From Lactarius indigo (taxonomy: Eukaryota > Basidiomycota > Agaricomycetes > Russulales > Russulaceae), in NCBI GenBank assembly GCA_025766275.1, contig JAFKAC010000042.1:62001-126000 (forward strand): a stretch of 64,000 nt of DNA, written 5' to 3'. Below are positions 47,000 through 55,957 of this stretch, piece after piece (the first letter of the stretch is position 1; each line of letters begins with the position of its first letter). The notes beneath the pieces are model-generated. The model was not told where the DNA came from. It saw nothing but the letters and a program-made list of their open reading frames with translations, and searched no databases. The position numbers and the translations under genes are program-made.

Positions 47000-47693
47000 C
47001 TGTCATGAACCACCTACTACTTTTCCCTTCTTGTCCTTATCTGATCCATCTCCTTTCCTGACTGTTACCTTTCTTGGACCTATGCTTCCCCTTTATCTGA
47101 TCGTTCTAGCACCTTCTGTGCTATTCTCGTCCACCCTTCTTCCACCTTGCTGGCATAACACCATCTTGCCAGCACATTATTCTATCTATAGCAACCAGTA
47201 GCACTATGCGCTCAGGCGCAATCCTGTACTATATAAGGAACCCTGTAGTGTGCCTTAGCTCCTTAGCTTTGGCTTAATCAACTATCTGCGTTGTATCTCC
47301 ATTGACTCCTTGAGTGCCTCAGTCCCTTCAGCACTCAAGCCCTTGACCCAGAACCTCTGACCCCTGACCCTTATCCTCTTTGGGTCATTCCCCTCTCAGC
47401 CTCTGTGCAGGCTCCCCCTTGACTTCGCTCTTCTCCCCATTCTGTCTTACTGGTCAGCCCAGTGACACGTGACCTTTGGACTTAGGCCTTCGCGCTCATC
47501 CATTGCTACAGACTCAGTCACCTTATCGCAAGGGGCTGTTACAGAAGGACCTTTCCCACCTTAACACAGGGGGATTGCCACAGACTCAGCTACCTTAGTA
47601 CAGGGGCTGTTACAGAAGACCTTAGGAGTCCTTCCACTCAGTGGGGATCCAACTCAGAGTCCTTTGCCTCAGGCAGGATCTGTTACAGAACAA
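47000..47693. mobile_element. Solo LTR (694 bp), related to 61508-62153
   Basis: Flanked by TGCAC at 46995-46999 and 47694-47698. The ends are CTGTCATGAACC and CTGTTACAGAACAA. About 600 bp matches 61508-62153 closely (for example CTATATAAGGAACCCTGTAG, the TATA region). It lies inside the DUF6532 gene. Confidence 0.8.
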
Positions 47694-48760
47694 TGCACGC
47701 CCCCGCAGAGGCGTGACAGCACCAGTGCGAGGTTTGTGTCAATATCTGTTGGAGCAAGACTCGGAGTCGGAGGGTAGAAGGTGGTGTCGCCATCGGTGTC
47801 GTCATCTTCCAAGTTTGCGGGGGCGCGTGAACTCGACGCAGAAGTCTTCCACTTTGGTTGCTGATCAACGTGCATCAGCGATTACATGGTAGCAGAACGT
47901 CGTGAAATAAACCCACTTCAAACTCTCTCTGCTCCTGATTGACATCCTCATAGTCGTCTGCGTCCTCCCCCAGCTGGCATTCAGATGTGTTTTCCACCTC
48001 AGGCTCCTCCTCGGTGTCTTCTTCATTGTCTTCTTCCTCGGTGTCTTCAGTTGGCTTGTTCTTTCGACTTACTTTCGCAGGCAGGACAGCACCTTTCACT
48101 TTGTCAGGTATGGTGTCGGCCGTGACAGTCTTAGACGCTGAGGGTGCCACAATGGCCTGGGGCTCCTCTTCATCTGAATTGAAGGCTTGATCATCCAGAG
48201 GTAAGTACTTTGACTTTTCTGCGAGGGATCTGCTAAATGTATAGCTAATATGTGAGCAGTGTTGACCTACGTTTATCTCCCTTTACAGCTGATGGTTTGG
48301 GTTTGGTGGTAACACCTTTCGTCAAGCGTAGACACGTAAATATTATTCAGTTCCTGCACACCAAACGGATGATTGTTGAAGTCGCACATACCTTTCTTCT
48401 TCTTCGTGGCATTTTTCTCATCCAGATTGGACTGAGTTCGCTTGTGGCTGGGTGCAGGTCCATCATCCTGTACGTCCTTCTTCTTCCAAACTAAAAGAAC
48501 CACCGCGATTGACTCGGATTAGCCTTCTGCATCACAGAATAAGTACGTGCCTGCGTTTTTTATGGCCTGTTTCTTTTTGAGGCGTCCACCTGTAGACGTT
48601 GCTTGGCATCAAAAATGACGAAGGCAGTCTCACGCTCGCAACTACCACCCACCACTGGCAGCCATCTCCTCTTCAAGCTTTTTTGCGATGAGGGCATCCT
48701 CTTGCTTCTTGAGAGCCAACGCTTGTGCATGCATAGCTCATGGGGTAAGTGTCGGTAGTT

Positions 48761-49479
48761 TGGGCATGCTTGTACTCATGATATTGTCAGCATACTCGTA
48801 GTCAAAACCAGGAAGGCAACAAGTACCTAGATGGATAGGCTGCGCCAGTGGGTAGCTTCAAAGAAACTCACGAAGATGACAAAGACAAAGAAAAAGTGGT
48901 AGGAAACAAGGGTAGAGACGGTACTTAGTTGACAGTTGGGCCAAGGGCAATGTGAAGTGATCGGAATCACTGCATGGACTCAGCCTTGCTCGCTTATTCA
49001 GTCCCGTCTAAGGCGCCTAAGGCTTGACAGTTGCGATGGTTAACACGTCAAGAGCACGTGTGAGTACGGTACAAAAATATAGCCATTGAACCAATGCACA
49101 GTATACGCAAATTGATAGTAATGAGCATCTGTTATCTCTATGGGTCTCTGATACCCACTCTATTACGCCACGAACTTGCAACCACCATACACATCACTGG
49201 CACATGGGGCATCAAATGTATCTGTCTACACAGAGAACGTGACTGTGAACGTGACAGCGAGAATGCTCTTCCCAGAGCACGACCGCCTTCACTCAGGTGG
49301 GGGTGGAAGTTGATGCGCCGGATGGGATTGAGTGGAGACAGAAATGAGATCTGTGTATAATGCGGAGCTCTGGAAGGTATGACCGATAGACCCAGAAGGG
49401 ATATGGGGAGTGTAGGGCACATACAATCAACAAACCTGGAGGCATGATTAGTACTCGAGATAGGAAATCTAACTGAGAA
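48761..49479. other. No gene seen
   Basis: Mixed AT-rich spacer between the DUF6532 and casein kinase pseudogenes. Confidence 0.5.
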
Positions 49480-49850
49480 GCGAACGTGTCTCACCACCAA
49501 AGCGGGTATAGCAAACAGTTCTGGTTTGATTCTTGTTCTCGCGGTAAGGGGTGTGGAGATGAGTCTTGATCGATTGATCCCTGTACTTCTTCGTGGGACT
49601 GGAATCAATGGCGCCTTAACCTGGTTGCCATGCTTGCTGGTACCCACCAGCGAGTTATCGGGTTTGATGTCATGGTGAATGAAGTTGCGAGGATGGATGT
49701 ACTTGATGCAAGGATATCTGATCCAGCCATTAACAGCGTTCAATAATAGATTAACCTAAGGCCTCATGAAGTTGACCAGTAAGGAGGGAAAACTTCCAGT
49801 TACGAAAGTTGAATAGATCCTCGAGAGTGTTGATAAGTGACCCTTGCGCA
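49480..49850 (-). pseudogene. Casein kinase I (CK1) fragment
   Basis: Read downward, the fragment keeps LEDLFNFRNWKFSL (near 49820), then YIHPRNFIHHDIKPDN, the catalytic loop with HHD where active CK1 has HRD, then GNQVK. After a frame change it keeps KKYRDQSIKTHLHTPYRENK. The DFG region is damaged (DSSPTKK), the frame is broken at least twice, and both kinase ends are absent. A dead copy. Confidence 0.75.
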
Positions 49851-50677
49851 CTTAGCGGCTCGTACGGACCGGACTTGCAGCATGGACTGCTTTAGATTAG
49901 ATATATAGGACCTGTAGATTAGATACTGTTTTGATCTGTACAATCTATTACCTATCATTGCGTCACTTATGACATCATGTACTATGACATCATGCGGACT
50001 CCTCTGGACTTGTCATTGTACTACATCTTTGTTCTTCCTTTAGATATATCTTTATTGTGATGTCATTATGATATCATCTTAGTCTGGACCCTTCTTGTTC
50101 TATACGCCTTGTTCTCCATATGCACACTCCTTTGTCCTGTTATAGAACAATGCGCTCCTTGTATTCTGTGACCTGTAGTTACTTCCCTTGTACTAGTGTC
50201 ACGCCTCTGTACAGTATAAGTAGACTGCTTGTACGCCCTGGTCCACATCAGTTCTCTCACTGCTGTGTGCCAGGTATGTCTCCTCCTCTGTAATACCATG
50301 ATCAGTTCTCTCACTGCTGTGTGCCAGACAACCTCTGCTTCACTCTGCTTGACTTCACCCCTGTTGCTGCCTTTCAGCCACTTCTGATATCTCACCACAG
50401 TCTTCTTTGTCACTGTGAGTATCATCTTCATGTGTGCTGTTCATCAGAGAGAAGGGCCCAAGGCCACCTAACAAATCTACGACTGCTGTATTCGGTTCCA
50501 AACCAGCGCACGAAACTTGACTCATAACGGTGACGCATCTGCATGGAATAGTTGTTGTTATTGAGGGCTGAGACACCCGTGATACCGTCCCTTCAGGGAT
50601 CAACTGGCTACCATGACCCTTCTTGGTGCATTAGATGACTTCTTCACCCTTTGTGTCGCCGATGGTCAAATTGGAAG
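49851..50677. other. Possible degraded LTR or other repeat
   Basis: AT-rich sequence with a TATA-like AGTATAAG (50213) and a 26-bp direct repeat (CAGTTCTCTCACTGCTGTGT...) at about 50249 and 50302. Composition and layout resemble a retrotransposon LTR, but I found no matching partner or target duplication. Confidence 0.3.
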
Positions 50678-50682
50678 TAGGA

Positions 50683-51186
50683 TGTAACGTCGCCACGATG
50701 TTAGCTCGACTTGAGCGCAGGTAGCGGTAACAACTTAGCGATATGTCAATCTCGTCGGCTTGAAGACGCAGAGGTCCAAGTCCTTGCTCCTAGTGAATAC
50801 GCGAAGGCACACTGGCAAGTCCAATACTTTAGTCATGGACAAGGCGGACTACTTCCTTTAGACGAAGGAGCGAGTAAAAGAGGAAACAAGTGGCAATTTA
50901 AGAAGACCAAGATGGCGTATCTTGGTCTTCACAAGACAGCTTAAATACATACTGAGCAGGCTTTCAAGCGCTGCTATGAGTCACGGTAAAGTAGCGTCCA
51001 ACGTGTCGCAGAAACAACTCGAACCCTAATACTACTAGTACCAGTACTAGTGGCGTCGGTCATCAGTCAGCTATCACACCCTATCGCCTATCGTACTACC
51101 GTATCACCGTGGTAAAGTCCACAACTAATCTACCTTACTGCCATAGTTGCAACCGGTACAGTAAGGGTACAAGTCGAAACGTAACA
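50683..51186 (-). repeat. 3' LTR of the gypsy element
   Basis: 504 bp, starting TGTAACG and ending CGTAACA on the plus strand. It differs from the other LTR at nine positions, all CpG transitions. Confidence 0.95.
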
Positions 51187-51205
51187 TCACCTCCCTTTCT
51201 AGCGT
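51187..51205 (-). other. Polypurine tract
   Basis: On the minus strand AGAAAGGGAGGTGA directly precedes the 3' LTR. This is the expected plus-strand primer site for reverse transcription. Confidence 0.7.
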
Positions 51206-51217
51206 GAGACCCCAGAC

Positions 51218-52291
51218 TCACCGAAAGTCGCGAGCCGGCCAGTCGTGCTGTTTGTCGGCAATACGCTCCAATGTGGTGGCGCGCTCCAAACGGTAGATGG
51301 CGTCGCGTCGGTCGTCCTGCGTGCACTCGATCATGGTGCGGAGTTGACTCACCCTCGCCCGGAGTCGATCCAGCTCATAGCTGGCTGCACGGAAGCGCGT
51401 AACCTCCGCGGTGAGTGACTCATCGTTGATACGATTGAGCGTGCAGTCGGTGATCTTGTCCGCTTCGAAGACGACAAGGTCCTCGTGCGGGTACGTGGGG
51501 CGGAGCGCGGCGGATACGTGGGGCTCGGCGTAAAAGGGCTTACCATAGACGTGCGGCGAGCCCGGTATAACTCCTAGTATGAGGGGGTCCGCCCCTCCAA
51601 TAATCTGGACGTGCGACGCGTCCCTCTCTACTCCGTCTGGCCCGGTGATGGGGTATCGAATGTAATGGGGTCGTCGGTTCGCCCGGAACCCTTCAGGCGC
51701 AATGACATGTGCGGGGTCCTCGGCGGCGGTGAACGGATGGTGATCGGCGGCACCAGGCACCCGCACACGTCCTCGATACATGGGGGACCCGTCGGAGTGG
51801 ACGAGCCAGGGCGTGACGAGGGGATTATCAGGGTCGCGTTTCGTTCGAAGGAAGGGGTGTCTCGCCAGGTAATAATCTTCGTCATCATGGCCAGCCTCAG
51901 CTGCCGCCATTGCTGCCGTTGCTCGTGCATCTCCCTCAGTCGGGCCGCTGCCAAGTCCAACTGCTCCTTCTGCCACGCTGCTGCTACCCTCTTCCAGCCC
52001 TCCAACTTGTACTCCATCAGTGCTTGAACGCTGGTCGTTGCTCAGGAAAACTCCGCGAACGCCGATGAGGTCGTCGCTTGGGGGGATAGCGGCGATGGGT
52101 TCACGCTTGTCGCGATCGTTTCGGAAGACGTGGACGATGGCTCGGTCGTCGTCGGGGGTAGTCATTGGGTCTGGGAATCTAGTGACGACGTTGATCCATT
52201 CTTGTGCGGTGATGGGCCCCTCTGCTGGTGTAAGAGGCGTCCATGGCGTGAGCTGAGTGTTGGGAACTTTGGTGTCGTCGTCCTCAGCCAA
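51218..52291 (-). CDS. Extra ORF (ORF3) of the gypsy element, function unknown
   Basis: 357 codons from an alternative start. The frame is open a further 60 nt up to a TGA near 52355 (LLDSLAEDARALLAEDDD), and no upstream ATG is seen, so it may be reached by splicing or re-initiation. It lies between the chromodomain and the 3' LTR, where env or other accessory genes sit in some elements. It has an acidic N-terminus (PITAQEWINVVTRFPDPM), an Ala/Gly-rich linker, a central part with tyrosine/proline motifs (ANRRPHYIRYPITGPDGVER, ILGVIPGSPHVYGKPF) and a C-terminal coiled coil (about residues 300-350). No signal peptide or membrane segment is seen, so it is not an envelope protein. Confidence 0.65.
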   Translation of the reverse strand: MAEDDDTKVPNTQLTPWTPLTPAEGPITAQEWINVVTRFPDPMTTPDDDRAIVHVFRNDRDKREPIAAIPPSDDLIGVRGVFLSNDQRSSTDGVQVGGLEEGSSSVAEGAVGLGSGPTEGDARATAAMAAAEAGHDDEDYYLARHPFLRTKRDPDNPLVTPWLVHSDGSPMYRGRVRVPGAADHHPFTAAEDPAHVIAPEGFRANRRPHYIRYPITGPDGVERDASHVQIIGGADPLILGVIPGSPHVYGKPFYAEPHVSAALRPTYPHEDLVVFEADKITDCTLNRINDESLTAEVTRFRAASYELDRLRARVSQLRTMIECTQDDRRDAIYRLERATTLERIADKQHDWPARDFR

Positions 52292-52639
52292 GAGGGCGCG
52301 GGCGTCTTCTGCGAGGGAGTCGAGGAGCTGCGCTTGTGTGACATGTCATAGTGGAGAAGTGGGCATGAGAGTGGTGGTTGAATGAAGGAAGAGGGGATGA
52401 TTGTCCTCTGTCTGGGCGACTCCCACTTTATCTCTTCTATCGTGGGTCTGTGTTTCCTGATACAGGTGGAGCGCTTCCGGCGCAAAGACGTCATCCTTGT
52501 TGACCCACTGGTTCTCCGAGTCTGGGTACCCCTTCCACTTGACAAGATGTTGGAGGCGTCTTCCTCTGCCGAAATGCCGAGTGTCTAGAATGGCCTCGAC
52601 CTCGTACTCCTCTTCTCCATCTATCAGTTCAGGCGGTGG

Positions 52640-55600
52640 TCATGTGAAGTTCTCCCCGTGTAAGGAAGTTTGTTTGTACGGGGTGAGAAGATCGATGTGA
52701 AACACTGGGTGGATGCTCCACTGCGTGGGAAGTTCCAATCGATAATTGTAAGGGGACATCACCTGTGTCACCCGAAAGGGTCCGTGGCGTCGCGCCGCTA
52801 ATTTCGCTGTAGGCTGGTTGGTTCGAAGATGTTTGCCCTCGAGCCACACGAGGTCATTGATGCTGAACTTGGGCGTATCTTTGTTGCGCACCCATGACTC
52901 TTGGGCCTTCTTTATAAGGTGTTGGGCGTTGTCTCTAGCTTCTTTTAGTTGTGTCAGTCGCGCGGTTGCGAGGGGAATGGGGGATGGCTTATCCGTCCAA
53001 TCTGCTTGCGGGTTGTACCCCATCAGAAGTTGGAACGGCGACTCCTTGGTGTGTTCATGTGGCCAGTTGTTGTGCGCAAATTCGGCGATTGGCAGATAAG
53101 CTGCCCAGTTGTCTTGCCGCTCATTTACCCAGAAGCGTAGGTACTGTTCCAGCCACTGGTTAGTTCGTTCGGACTGCCCATCAGTACGCGGATGATATGC
53201 GGTTGATATGTTCTGTTGAATTCCCAGAATGCGGCATACTTCTCTGGTAAACTTGGACGTGAAGCGGGGATCGTGGTTGCTTATTATCTTGCGCGGCAGC
53301 CTGAAGCGTTTGAACACCTGAGCGACATACAGAGTCGCCACTTCTTCTGCGGTAATCTCTTCTTGGCATGGGATAAACACGGAGGCCTTGCTGCAGTCGT
53401 GATCCGTGACAGTTAGTATGCTGTCATGTCCCCTGGAAACGGGGAGTTTGGTGATGAAGTCTACCGCCACTGTGTGGAACGGCATGGCTTCCAGTATTGG
53501 CGTGATGGGATGCAGCGCGGCCCGTATGGGCCTCGTGTTGACTTTATTTCTTTGGCATTCTGTGCAGCCTTGCACGTATTCATATACGTCTCTTCGGAGC
53601 CGCGGCCACCAGTAGTGTCTTTCCAGGATGCGTTGAGTTTTCGCAATCCCCGGGTGGCCATGTATGGGCAAGTTGTGATGGTCGTGTATCAATACACGTT
53701 GAGTTGACACGGGCCCTGTGATTACAAACCTGCCGTCTTTATACCATTCTCCTTGTATTTTTTTGAGGTGATGAGGGTCAGCCCATATTTTGATCACCTT
53801 CTCGTCCTGCTGGTGACGCGGTTGCAGTAGGTTTGGGTTCGCGATGAAGGTGCGCACGACGTTAAGGGCCCGTACAAAAACTTCGGGAGGTAGGACCACT
53901 ACTTCGCTATTGTCTTTGACTCCCTGGTCGTAGTCCGGTCGTCTTGACAGGGCATCTGCTCTTCCATTGTTCTTTCCCTTAATGTGATGAATCTCAAAGT
54001 CATATTCGGAAAGTTCGAGTACTTCCCTAGCAACTCGTCTGCTGATCTTCTGCGGTGACTTCCAATATTGTAGGTTTAGGTGGTCCAAATAGATTTTGAT
54101 CTTGTGGGGGGCACCTGCGAGAAGTGGCCGCCAGTTCCGTAGGGCCTTAACTATTGCGAGTAGTTCTAGGTCGTAGATGTCGTAGTTTCTTTCTGCTTCA
54201 GAAAGTGTCGCCGAGTAGTAACCTATGGGGTGTCGCTTGCCGTCAGATTTCTTTTGTAGTAAGACGGCTCCCACCACGTAGCCCGAAGCGTCAACTTCCA
54301 ACTCAAACGGATCCTGAAGGACGGGGTGTGCTAGCACCGGTTCCTCCGTTACGAGATGTTTTAGAGTGTTGAACGCCTTCTCTTCTTCTTCAGTCCACCG
54401 CCATTCTTCGTCCTTTCGTGTCAGTTTAGTGAGTGGCTTGGCGTGAGTTGCAAAACCACGGATAAAAAGTCTGTAAAAGTTACAGAATCCGAGGAAAGAG
54501 CGGACATCTTTGACTTTTGTCGGCGTCGGCCAGTCCTTGATTCCTTGGACTTTTACAGGGTCCATTCGGGTCACCCCCCTCTCAAGGATTACCCCCAGGT
54601 AATCCATCCGCGGTTGATGGAACAGGCATTTCTCAAGCTTGAAGTAGAGGTCATGCTCCTCCGCGACGCGTAACACATCGCGAACGGCGTTTACGTGGGC
54701 CGCTAAATCGTGATCGAAGTGAGTGGCGATACCAATGTCGTCCATGTAGACGCGTATGGTAGTGCCCAGCCGTTCGTGTTTCGTGATTGTGTCGTGATAG
54801 ATGTGGTTCATCATGGCCTGGAAGGTGGCGGGGGAGTTTGTGAGTCCGAAGAACATGACCGTGGGCTCGAAGAGGCCGAATTTAGTTTTGAATGCCGCTT
54901 TTTCCTGATTGCCGTCGCGAATACGTATGTTGTTGTATCCCCATCGAATGTCGAGTTTCGTGTAGATATGGGCGTTGCTGAGGTCAAGGATAAGGTCCTG
55001 TATTAGTGGCAGTGGGTACTGATTTCGGATAGTGTGGGAGTTGATGACCTGGTAGTCCTGTACCGGTCGTAGTTTTCCGTCCTTCTTTTTAATGAAGAAG
55101 AAGGAGGATGCGTACGGGGAGATAGAAGGGCGCAAGTACCCCTGCTTTAGCTTTTCCTCTAGAAACTCTTTGAGTTCGCCCTCTTCCTTTTGAGTCATGG
55201 GGTAGATTTTGCAGTCGATGGCGGTCGGCGCCGATGGTTTGAAGTCTATCGCATGATCCCACGGTCTTGCCGGGGGAAAGCGGTGCGAGGCCTGCTCATT
55301 GAAAAGTTTGCTGAACATTGCGTATTCTTGAGGGAGCACTGCTGCCGTCTGTTGTTGTTTTGCTTGTATGGCCAACTCCGTCGAGGTGGTGGCCCTTACG
55401 AACATCTCCTCCTCTAGTTCCCGCACAATGTCTTCTTTTTCGGCCACGATAAGGGCTCGAATGGTCGTTGTTGATAGTAGCGCCTCGTGAGTTGCCAGTA
55501 CTACCGGCTGCATGTCGGGGTGCATGGTGGCAGTGGCCCAGCTGATTGTTGGTTCGAACGTGCTCAGCCATGGATAGCCCAGCACCATGTCTTCGCTTCC

Positions 55601-55957
55601 AAGATCGGTGACCAGGAAGGTCATTTGTTTTATCTGTCCCCGTGTTTTCACTTCCAGGTTAACATAATGAGTGATTAACCCAGCTTTGTTTTCCGTATTG
55701 TCTATATTCCATATTTTGCGGGGCGTGTCCAGTGGCTGTGTCGGGATGCCGGCCCGTGTAGCCAAACTGGGTCGGATGAAGTTGTCGGTTGCGCCAGAGT
55801 CAACCAGCGCTTTTGTTTCAGTCGTTTGGTAATTTGTACGGACAGTTACTGGAATTCGCATAGATCGATAGCGTGTTGTCACAATTACAGAATTACATTG
55901 AAGAGCCCTCACCCAGACTGACGGGTTCAGGCATCCCGAAAACCCTCTTTTCCCCAC
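52640..55957 (-). CDS. pol: Gypsy pol polyprotein: protease, RT, RNase H, integrase (chromodomain cut off)
   Basis: 1105 codons. It is expressed as a gag-pol fusion by -1 frameshift, since its frame opens inside the end of gag. In order: aspartic protease (ALVDSGATDNFI), reverse transcriptase with the YMDD box (VYMDDIG), RNase H (LEVDASGYVVGAVL), the integrase zinc-binding HHCC region (HGHPGIAKTQR, CTECQRNK), and the integrase core with Asp in VDFITKLP, Asp in NHDPRFTSKF and Glu in GQSERTNQWLEQY, then the GPY/F-like module (YNYRLELP). A TGA at 52640-52642 ends the frame. The next 200 bp in frame still encode a chromodomain (EYEVEAILDTR, LVKWKGYPDSENQWV). The arginine expected there suggests a CGA to TGA change. 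Confidence 0.92.
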   Translation of the reverse strand: MGKRGFSGCLNPSVWVRALQCNSVIVTTRYRSMRIPVTVRTNYQTTETKALVDSGATDNFIRPSLATRAGIPTQPLDTPRKIWNIDNTENKAGLITHYVNLEVKTRGQIKQMTFLVTDLGSEDMVLGYPWLSTFEPTISWATATMHPDMQPVVLATHEALLSTTTIRALIVAEKEDIVRELEEEMFVRATTSTELAIQAKQQQTAAVLPQEYAMFSKLFNEQASHRFPPARPWDHAIDFKPSAPTAIDCKIYPMTQKEEGELKEFLEEKLKQGYLRPSISPYASSFFFIKKKDGKLRPVQDYQVINSHTIRNQYPLPLIQDLILDLSNAHIYTKLDIRWGYNNIRIRDGNQEKAAFKTKFGLFEPTVMFFGLTNSPATFQAMMNHIYHDTITKHERLGTTIRVYMDDIGIATHFDHDLAAHVNAVRDVLRVAEEHDLYFKLEKCLFHQPRMDYLGVILERGVTRMDPVKVQGIKDWPTPTKVKDVRSFLGFCNFYRLFIRGFATHAKPLTKLTRKDEEWRWTEEEEKAFNTLKHLVTEEPVLAHPVLQDPFELEVDASGYVVGAVLLQKKSDGKRHPIGYYSATLSEAERNYDIYDLELLAIVKALRNWRPLLAGAPHKIKIYLDHLNLQYWKSPQKISRRVAREVLELSEYDFEIHHIKGKNNGRADALSRRPDYDQGVKDNSEVVVLPPEVFVRALNVVRTFIANPNLLQPRHQQDEKVIKIWADPHHLKKIQGEWYKDGRFVITGPVSTQRVLIHDHHNLPIHGHPGIAKTQRILERHYWWPRLRRDVYEYVQGCTECQRNKVNTRPIRAALHPITPILEAMPFHTVAVDFITKLPVSRGHDSILTVTDHDCSKASVFIPCQEEITAEEVATLYVAQVFKRFRLPRKIISNHDPRFTSKFTREVCRILGIQQNISTAYHPRTDGQSERTNQWLEQYLRFWVNERQDNWAAYLPIAEFAHNNWPHEHTKESPFQLLMGYNPQADWTDKPSPIPLATARLTQLKEARDNAQHLIKKAQESWVRNKDTPKFSINDLVWLEGKHLRTNQPTAKLAARRHGPFRVTQVMSPYNYRLELPTQWSIHPVFHIDLLTPYKQTSLHGENFT

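Larger units (their letters stand above)
45094..48760 (-). pseudogene. DUF6532 gene broken by two solo LTRs
   Basis: Read downward, the gene has an N-terminal coiled, Lys/Glu-rich part (KKQEDALIAKKLEEEM near 48690), an acidic stretch (near 48010) and a Ser/Pro-rich part (near 47760). The DUF6532 domain follows: YPGLKAYPQCVQRVL, DKIDMAIHSVLRDSARDVKD, ADYGNTLGHL, MSKVKQRLGNFHTDIRDATG, LLKGDTFIFNV, EPYLHPAIVKTVV, then WFFKDVASVGNRLLN and NTLAASPRKYHCLMASLLKK, with a stop at 45094. DUF6532 proteins are abundant in Agaricomycetes and of unknown function. One LTR (47000-47693) separates the Ser/Pro part from the next piece. A second (45457-46028) sits between EPYLHPAIVKTVV and WFFKDVASVG. Several introns are unresolved. 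Removing both LTRs and one copy of each duplication restores continuity, so the gene was probably intact before. Confidence 0.75.
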
